Positions 52,940 through 64,000 of a stretch of DNA of 64,000 nucleotides are shown one piece after another (positions within the stretch are counted from its first letter, which is position 1; each line of letters begins with the position of its first letter). The notes beneath the pieces are model-generated. The model was not told the DNA's origin. It searched no databases and worked only from the letters and a program-made list of their open reading frames with translations. The DNA is from Lineus longissimus (lineage: Eukaryota; Nemertea; Pilidiophora; Heteronemertea; Lineidae): positions 25,807,501 through 25,871,500 of the forward strand of contig NC_088308.1 of assembly GCF_910592395.1 (NCBI RefSeq), read 5' to 3'. A program made the position numbers and the translations under genes.

Positions 52940-55900
52940 TCAATGCGCCCCCTGAAGGGCTAATTGCTTACCACTTTCGGGCCCCAAGAGGTATCGGCAC
53001 ACAGCAATGTAATGAAATATGGCTCCAACAAACACAAAGCAATGCCATATGGCATGAGCGAAGGGGACTAGACCATCACACTTGAAGAACACAACACCAC
53101 TGATGTAGACTATCCCTCCGGTAACAAGTTCAAAGGTGCCTGATGTCTCTTTCTGAAATAGAAGACGCTGATCTTGAGAACTTGGTTTTGTGCAATGATC
53201 ATCAGCGAATCAGAAATGAGATGAACTGCACGACCAAAATGATGAAAATTTGCCTTTCCTTTCCTTTATATCAACCGATAGTTAGTCATCTACTAAGGTA
53301 TCATAAAATCTACTGTGTTGTTCAGCTGGTGTTTAGCATAAGACTGCATTCACAAAACCAGCCAAGAAGTAAGTCATCTACACCACTTGCAGCCTTCCTG
53401 GACAAGCTCTGTCATATCATTTTTCTGTCTCTTTCCAACTCACCATAGCAAACCAAGAGATTGCAGGACACACTCCTATTATGAAATAAAATAGCGTCTC
53501 TAACCATTTATATCTGCAGAAAAAATACAGTGTTAGGTAAGGTATAAAGAAGTAGAGAGCTTGCATCATTTACTCGGCCTATCAATTTCTGATTCTGGTC
53601 ACATAGAGGCAATTTCAAACTTCAACATTCCAGAATATTTTGTTTGGAAATCAACAGACCCTCATCATATTAGGGCAGGTTGATCATCTCTTAATGCTGA
53701 CAACCCATTTTAAAGATGAGAACTTACTGTTCATGGTATGTGTACTGATACCAAATGCCTATCACTGCCATGACCCAGACAATCCAAAGGCAGTGGTAAC
53801 CCCAATGTTCAAGGTCACGGAGGGTCAGCCTGAAACAAAGAAGTCAAGGATTTCATGTAATCTACCCATAACAAAATAACACAAACTAATCATTTTCACT
53901 ATAAATTTCTGGGATTCTAAACTTTTATTGATGTCTGCAAAACTCATTTTTGTAATTATCCAGCGATTACCGGTTTACATGCATACGAGATATCCTTTTA
54001 TCGCACAGAGTGGCGATTATAATCACAGGTTACTGCAACCAAAATCACTTGCCCGGATGAAAGTTAAGGGTTATCCACTTGGGAACAGCTTACCATGGAG
54101 TATATGATGCAGCAATAAATAAATATATCACAGCCCTATCGCCGATATGGAAAAAGTTTTTCAGTTGTCTGTAAGGAAACAAGAACACATTCTAATCTTA
54201 GATCAAGCGATATATTGTAAACAGTGGGCTTTTTTCATGCAGATGAAAGCGGTCAAATTTACTCCTTTCAATTGGAACTCTAAACCGAGGAGTGGTTTTG
54301 TATCCCCGTCCCCCCGCTGGCAGAAACCCAGCATGGATATAAGCGTTCTTATTCTCTAATTTGCAGAGAAAATATTCAGACTGACAATGGAGGAACCCTC
54401 ATCAATCAAGTCCCATGGAATTTATTACATACTGATAACTCACCTGAATCTTCCAATGTATGAGATTGTATGGAACACCGTTGAGACAGTAAAAAGTGTC
54501 AAAACCGCTAACCCATAGATTCCTGCTATCAGCACCTCTCGGGTGTTGTCTGAGAGAAGCTGCATGTAGACTAAGCCAGCAAGGCTTGGAACTATCCACA
54601 ACTGAAAGAAAATTTCGAGAATTTTTCTTTGTCTACAATTAATTTCTAATTCTTGCCACTTCACATAATGATAAAGTTCCACCCAACCTTTCTACTATTA
54701 AATGCCTTTGATTTAAAATTTAGACCACTGAGTCAAGGTAAAAAATAATGACAGTCTGAGTCATAACATCAGGTGCAAGCCTCAATTATAAAATCTCTTT
54801 GATTTTACATCAATTGAAGAAAGAATAAGCTAGCTTTGTATTGTTATAGTTTTGGGAACCTTCTACAGTTTTGATTGTGGTTTTAGAACAAACTGCATGT
54901 GCTCAATAAGGTTTCTTCTCTAGAAAAGGTCGGAATAATAGTTTAAAGCACATACCCCATGCGTAACAACATTGGCGATGTGTTCAACATCTGTGGGCTC
55001 GTAGGCCTGCCCAGTTTTCGCCCGGCCATTCATCAGTCTGAAAAAATGAATGAGCACATTTATTGACAATTAGAATATATCACAACATACTTGACCTACA
55101 TGTATACATGCACAATGACCATTAGACTGATCAGACTTTAGACATTTATTTTGAGAGTATATCAAAGCAATAAATCAGTTGAGGGGATTTCAGCAGATAC
55201 TTTGATTACATATGTCTACCAATCTCATACATAATGACAAGTCGGGATAATAGTCAAACGCCAGGCCCTAGGGGCAGTAGAAATAAAACGCTAATGCTAG
55301 AATAACGATATCAGTGTCTTTTTTGTCACATCCAGAGGTGCTTCTGATGTGTTGGCCCAAACAGATTGGCTCACAATCAACAATGACAAAATATGGGTAA
55401 AATGTGAGTACTTTTTTGGGACTCCCTGTATTGGATCGATGGAGTAGACTACCAAAACAACTTTTTTGTTCACAACATACAGCTTAAATAGAAGTTATAA
55501 AAACTTGAAAACCCACTGTATTAAATCTTGAACTATAGTTTTATGACTCTGCCTTGGAAATTCGGGCGAATAACTGGGCATGTGGCCGTAAATCGGTCAA
55601 AAGTTATTGACTTTTGACTGGCTTTTGTTGACTGTTTCTTTTTTTAATTTACTTTGACACACGGTTGTGGTTGTCGTTACACTTTTTCCGACCCGGCCTC
55701 CATAAAGTGGTCTTCAGCCTATTTCAATGGGCTAATGAGACAGCTACACTGAATTCTACGGTAGTTCTGCGGGAGGAATTATTCACCAATGGTGAGAACA
55801 CAGGTGCAGAGAGGAGGGCAGCCTGCGAGACCAAATTCAGTCTGATACACTCGATAGCAACTGGTAGGGAAGCACAAAGAAAATCTCATCGAGGGCGGTA

Positions 55901-58378
55901 GCTGACGACGACGTTGGAAACTTTAGGACACTGACCTCCAGAAGGAGCAGTATACTCCGCCTGTCAATATGACGCAGGAGTAAAAAAGCCTAGTGATCTC
56001 AGGCATCCTGAAGCTCAGGCCAACACTCAACACTCGGCACTATATGTCTGCTTATCAGTAGCCTAACGTGTGGGAGGGGAGGAGGATGACTGACTCTATG
56101 GATCTCAGTATGATCGGGGACCCAATATTATGAGCACCTTGTAATCTATTTCCCCGTATAGATAATGTTTCATGGCTCTATATTTCTTACCGTTTTAAAA
56201 TCTACCTCTGCCTGTTATATCATATCAACCTGACATAGAGATTTCTGAAGCATATTTCACCTAAAATATTTATAGCAGGATAGCGATCAGGTAATTACCC
56301 CTTAAACCATCCTACGTAATTTTACATTAACTTTATTACATTACACCGATCCTTCACCATAATGATTATCACCATCCTCGAATATACCATGCAGAGTCGG
56401 CCGTATGCTCACCCCTCGCACAAGTTACTGCACGAGCTCGGTCATTGTGCCGAGTCATTTTGTCTTTGCCTATGCGTAAAAGACGAGGCTACATTTCGCT
56501 TCTCCGATTCTTGGTCGTCATAGCGGGGTGGTCGCGTTACTGGGGTGGTCGCCGCTGTATTTATTGGCCAATATGATGCAAGTGAGGTGAAAGGAACAAT
56601 AGTCCCGGGAACGGATTCCCTCTTACAACAAGCTGGCCCCGGACATTTACCCCCCCCCCCCGATTTCCTCGGGATGTAACGTACATGTAACCTAACTTAG
56701 TATTGCACAAAAGCGACAATCCATCCACACCATTGACATGTACAAAACAATGGAAAATCGTTTCTTTCGCAGAAAAGGTTGACACTTATAATGGTTTCCA
56801 TGGCAATGCGACATAGGACAAGCTGTTCGGCTCTCCGAGCGTTATAGGCATCCCGAACTGTATACTATCCGACTCATGCGCATCCGCAGCTCAGACCGAA
56901 TGTTGGCAACGCTAAAATGAATACCACTCATGAAGAAGTAAGGTTCTACACTGGCAAATGTATGGTAAAGACGCCTCAGAGCCGTTTCACAGTAAGTCAC
57001 AGGGTATATAAATATACTATTGCCTGTACCTGCGAGCGTGTGGCTTCTTCACAACCTCCATGATCATGATATCAGATAGTACCTTAGGTTTATCAAGGGT
57101 TTACCTGGTGATCAACCGTTTCTAACAGATTCATGGATAAAATCAGAATTCCTCTCGCGATATGCTTTACTTCACTTAATTGCTTAGACGTTGCTTACGT
57201 GCGGAGCAAATATCACGAGTATACCTCTTGGTTCCAAGATCCCCCGAAAGCTCACTCGATTATTTTTTTGCGGTATTGGGATATCAACGTTCGAAGAAAG
57301 ACAACATCGGAAGACGAGATAAGAAATGAAATGAAGTCGTAAAAATGGCCAGGGCCATTGTGCTCACCTCATGTGGAGGAAAGATGGATAAAGAGCATGG
57401 TATTGTGTCATGTAGTGTTAGGTTTGATGTAGGTCCAAGCAATTACAATTTCCCCAAAATGGCAAATTTACAGTACATTCGACCTCTGTGACCTTGAAAA
57501 GTAGGTCAAATCAAAGAAGACCCGGGTGACACATTGAATGGTTGTTAGAATTAGATGTACCTATGATATAAAATTGGTGCCAAACGGGCAAGTCATTACT
57601 AGGAATAATGGCATTTTGAAGAATTTAGGATTTGGCCCCCTCCCTGGAGGCCAAACGGCAAATCAGATCGCACCAAACTTCGGTACCTAAGATCACCTGA
57701 CCAAGGGGTACATGTGTACTTAATTTGTGATCAATAGTCATTGCAGTTAAGAAACGTGCCATTGTTACGGCCTGACGGCAAATTTACGCCATTTGACCTC
57801 TGTGACCTTGACAAGAAGGTCAAATTAAAAACCTGTGTGACATATACTGTATGGTGGTTAGATGTACCAATGATATCAAATTGGTGGCAATCGGGCAAGA
57901 AGTTAAGGAATAATCACATTTTTAAGGTTTTTGGATTTTGCCCCCTGGTGGTCAAGTGGTATATCATATTGGACCAAACTTCGGTCCCTGAGATCACCTG
58001 ACTAAGGGGTAAATGTGTACCAAATTTGGTATCAATAGTCATTGCAGTTTAGAAACGTGCCATCGTTACATCCTAACGGCCAATTTACACCATTTGACCT
58101 CTGTGACCTTGAAAAGGAGGTCAAATCAAAAACCCGGAGGATATATGATGCACCTTTGCTAGAAGTACCTACCATATTTTTTTAAAAATTTCCCGACTAC
58201 TATTAAGGGAGATATTGCATATTTTCACTTTTAACGTTTGGCCCCCTGGTGGCCAAACTATGAAACGAATCGGACCGAAACTTGGTCTCCAAGGTGTCAT
58301 TACATAAGGGTACATGTGTACCAAGTTTCAACTCAATAGCTCTAACAGTTACGAAACGTGCCCTGCTAACGGACGACG

Positions 58379-58452
<74 letters not shown>

Positions 58453-59355
58453 ACGACGGACGCCACGGTATGGGATAAGCTCACCTCTGCTAAGAGGTGA
58501 GCTAAAAATGAATGACAGAATAGCGGGATGTGTCTGATGTCAGCGTGTTGCAGCTGTATGTATCTCGAAATGCCACCGATAGAGATGGCTGGTGGATGCA
58601 AGAGAAAAAAACCCCATTGAATTGGACATTGATTGCAATACAAACGTATAGCTCTCATATATCACCGTTCTCTTCAAATAGATTTGTATTGATTTTGATA
58701 CGAAGCTGGTGGCATTACGATTGAAAAACTCTCCAATGAAGTCTACGCAACGCCCGAGGCGGCACAGCAAGGACAGTCTATAGACGACAGCTGAACAATC
58801 GGCACTGCCGAAGGAGCGTATCATTTTTTTGAGCGGTTTCGTGCCGACTGTTTCCCCCATCGTTTAGGGAACGCTAGAAAACAAGAGCCGGCCTTTTTTC
58901 AGTGGGTGTCTCTAGCTCTAGCCGTCAGTTGCATGTGTATATGGAAACACTGAGATATGATGGGAACACTACTACATAAGACACGCGACCTGACGAGTTA
59001 TACGGACTACGGTGCCCTTTAGCACAGTTTCAGAGAGGTTGAATCGAGGAAAAACCTCAAACCTGCTTCTTGATGCATGTCACTTGTCAGTACCCATGCA
59101 AGCTCGCCAAGAAATCTGCACGGAACAATGGAACAGACTGCCCGGGAAGGAAGAAACATCATCATTTTGTTAACAGTACAGCAGACGCGGAGGGCGCACT
59201 CACCTTGACTTGGGCGGCAGCTGCGGAATAAACCGCATGGAACATGTAGTCTTATCTGGGGTCTTCACGCCATTGGCAACATTTCGGCTCCTACAAGCCG
59301 CCGACTCTCCATCGGCGCTGCTGTTGGAAGCCATCCCCTCGTTCTTCAATTCCAT
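52940..59355 (-). CDS. MMD: MMD-type PAQR seven-transmembrane protein (PAQR10/PAQR11)
   Basis: Exons in transcript order are 59355-59204, 55037-54956, 54601-54444, 54168-54094, 53829-53728, 53513-53444 and 53152-52940, in phase throughout and giving 283 residues (human MMD 238). The progestin/adipoQ-receptor fold shows seven hydrophobic segments and the putative metal site H122 (VSTVFH), D141 (HIGDRAVIY), H246 and H250 (PFAHAIWH). Other MMD signatures are YEPTDVEHIANVVTH, YLFIAASYTPWLTLRDL, YTYHEQYKWLETLFYF and VVFFKCDGLVPFAHAIWH. Vertebrate MMD and MMD2 sit in the Golgi and affect Ras/ERK signalling and macrophage activation. The first exon carries a 43-residue polar extension before MRFIPQLPPKSRLMNGRAK, which aligns with the human start MRFKNRFQRFMN, so translation might begin at that inner Met. 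The last exon contains a possible donor (AAAGTG then GTAAGC) shortly before its stop, so an alternative C terminus is possible. Intron 1 is 4.2 kb and holds the repeat at 57345-58510. Confidence 0.93.
58379..58450. repeat. (GAC)24 microsatellite
   Basis: This is 72 bp of uninterrupted GAC/ACG trinucleotide with imperfect GGACGACGGAC units on both sides. It is part of the 57345-58510 element and is open as polyarginine on both strands, which is an artefact of the repeat. Confidence 0.95.
58478..58503. repeat. terminal hairpin of the miniature element
   Basis: Perfect 11-bp arms AGCTCACCTCT and AGAGGTGAGCT enclose a 4-base loop, GCTA. The hairpin lies at the 3' edge of the 57345-58510 element, and the sequence then continues AAAAATG. 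Confidence 0.9.
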
Positions 59356-60609
59356 TGTAACAGTAAAAATTGGTCACTTTCATTACATCGTGAACTGAAC
59401 TTGAATTTTTCGTTCTTCCTTGTTTCTTGTTGTGCTATATACATTATGAAATCACAAAAATGATATACATGTATCCGTTTTCTTAAGCGGTCCAGCCGCC
59501 TCTTAACGGAAAATTCTGTGAATATTCCAGTGTTGTTAAGCATACAACCCAAGCATGGTGAGTATACAAGCTTTACTGACGTTGCTAGCCAATCACTGCT
59601 GCCAAAGCTCCGACGTCTGACAAGCAAGCACACAACGTTCATCGATTTTTGCCGCGCGCGCGCATTACTGTCGGCAGCAGAGATGGAGCTTGTTGATGTT
59701 AGCAGAGCTATATCCTATAGTTACAGCCAATATAGCATTCCGCAGTGACATCTGACGTCGAATGGGGGAGTATAGTGCTAGCACTGATTGAGCCAGCAGA
59801 CATTTATTGTGAGGGGAGAGGAGCATACGACTGACTCGGTATTGGAGTAGTTAACGCGCAAAGGGGAGGGGTGGGATGGATTATCAAGTTTTAGATTTAC
59901 GCAATCTGAGCTAGTGTCCTGGAGTTACCACAGCAAGGAGAGGGGCAGGTGTTGGACCTTTGTCCCGAGAATTAATCAGCTGGATGAAGACCGAGTTAAA
60001 CAAACAACAAACGCCAAGAAAACGGCATCACATCGATTAGACCGATTCCGTTTGTTTCGTCGTTTTGCATCACCAGCCTCATTTATATTACTTCGAAATA
60101 ACAGTTTAAAAAACACTTTTTTCAAGATATTTTCGAATGGTCCACATTGCTCAGTATCACTTTCAATCTGAAAAAAGGTAGATATCCAATATGATCTTGT
60201 AGCAAAATACATGTAAATGTACATAAACCATAGATGAGAATATTTTAGAACGAAATCGCCTTTTTCAATTGTCACGATATCTCGGGGTGGTTTAAAAGCT
60301 GAAGGATCACTCGCGCTCATAGGCCTATGGTCTTCATGTCTTCATGTCTTCAAGTCGTCCAGTTATCATGGCACAATGGTGATATTGAGCGAAAAGAATC
60401 CCGGCCATTAGGTCATTTGATATCATGGATCTTGAAGGCCTATGTATATATACGCTATAGGCTGCAGTTTGCCACATGCCTACATGTATATAGGTAATAG
60501 GCCGATCGAAACAGCTTGTCCGTGCAAATAGGAAGGCCTGTATGAATATAATCGCAATATATTAACTGGCTATTTTTCTAACAGAACGGCAGGCAACATC
60601 GTCTAAAAC
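59356..60609. promoter_or_regulatory. divergent promoter region between MMD and ETNPPL-like genes
   Basis: The two start codons are 1254 bp apart and point away from each other. The interval includes a CpG-rich run with GCCGCGCGCGCGC (about 59651-59663) and must contain both transcription starts. Short open frames on both strands have no recognisable content. Promoter function is inferred from layout. Confidence 0.45.
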
Positions 60610-63911
<3,302 letters not shown>

Positions 63912-64000
63912 TAACTCAGATTCAGGAAAAAAACACACCATTTGAATGAAGAATCTCATTTTCAATCGTAGTGTGTGAAGAACTCCATTACCAATCATGG

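Larger units (their letters stand above)
57345..58510. mobile_element. pearl/Helentron-like miniature element with 301-bp tandem cores
   Basis: The element starts near GGCCAGGGCCATTGTGCTCA and has three and a half tandem core units. The landmark GACCTCTGTGACCTT is at 57481, 57795 and 58096, and GAAACGTGCC is at about 57751, 58052 and 58353. It then has a (GAC)24 tract (58379-58450), a short unique tail and a terminal hairpin (58478-58503) followed by AAAAATG. The 5' GCTCACCTC matches the hairpin arm. Tandem cores plus a microsatellite plus a 3' hairpin resemble bivalve pearl and other Helentron-related miniature elements. It has no coding capacity. Confidence 0.65.

Noticed and set aside
58203-58658. 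Open frames with long arginine runs on both strands
   Set aside because: They are produced by the (GAC)24 microsatellite, which is open in several frames; there is no start context, splice signal or flanking protein similarity.

Overview
The window is genomic DNA from an invertebrate bilaterian, most likely a marine one and perhaps a lophotrochozoan. Genes are split into many short exons with GT-AG introns and phase-consistent joins. Intergenic DNA is AT-rich and holds several families of foldback and miniature repeats. The gene set (TBATA, HIF1AN, a CCSER family member, MEIOB, an MMD-type PAQR receptor, an ETNPPL/PHYKPL-type phospho-lyase) is ordinary for a bilaterian; TBATA and MEIOB argue against fly or nematode. 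I cannot fix the species. I found no bacterial gene, rRNA, convincing tRNA, CRISPR array or recognisable virus.

There are six protein genes with strictly alternating strands, forming three head-to-head pairs. (1) TBATA, minus, 960-7113 coding, with probable 5' noncoding exon near 10772; and HIF1AN, plus, 12589-16017. (2) CCSER-like, minus, 25323-35776; and MEIOB, plus, 43149-47317. (3) MMD-like, minus, 52940-59355; and an ETNPPL-like gene, plus, from 60610, running off the right edge. All exon joins below were checked by reading frame; five gene models close exactly from ATG to stop, and the sixth is open only because the window ends. Tail-to-tail intervals lie between HIF1AN and CCSER and between MEIOB and MMD.

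Repeats fill much of the rest. A 2.6-kb block (19398-21990) holds degenerate units of about 115-120 bp, with interleaved second families and a stretch of units in reverse orientation. A textbook foldback transposon lies at 38038-38936: long inverted arms built from tandem 14-17-bp GGGGACGAATT-type units, flanked by a perfect 9-bp target duplication. MMD intron 1 carries a pearl/Helentron-like element (57345-58510) with 301-bp tandem cores, a (GAC)24 tract and a terminal hairpin. Two tiny palindromic elements in ETNPPL introns share termini and each has a 7-bp flanking duplication. A TA-flanked MITE sits in a TBATA intron.

The genes do not form one pathway. HIF1AN is an oxygen sensor, MEIOB acts in meiotic recombination, TBATA is linked to testis and cilia, CCSER to microtubules, MMD to Golgi/receptor signalling, and ETNPPL to phosphoethanolamine breakdown. 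TBATA, CCSER2 and HIF1AN all map to human 10q22-q24, so part of the window probably keeps an ancient bilaterian linkage.
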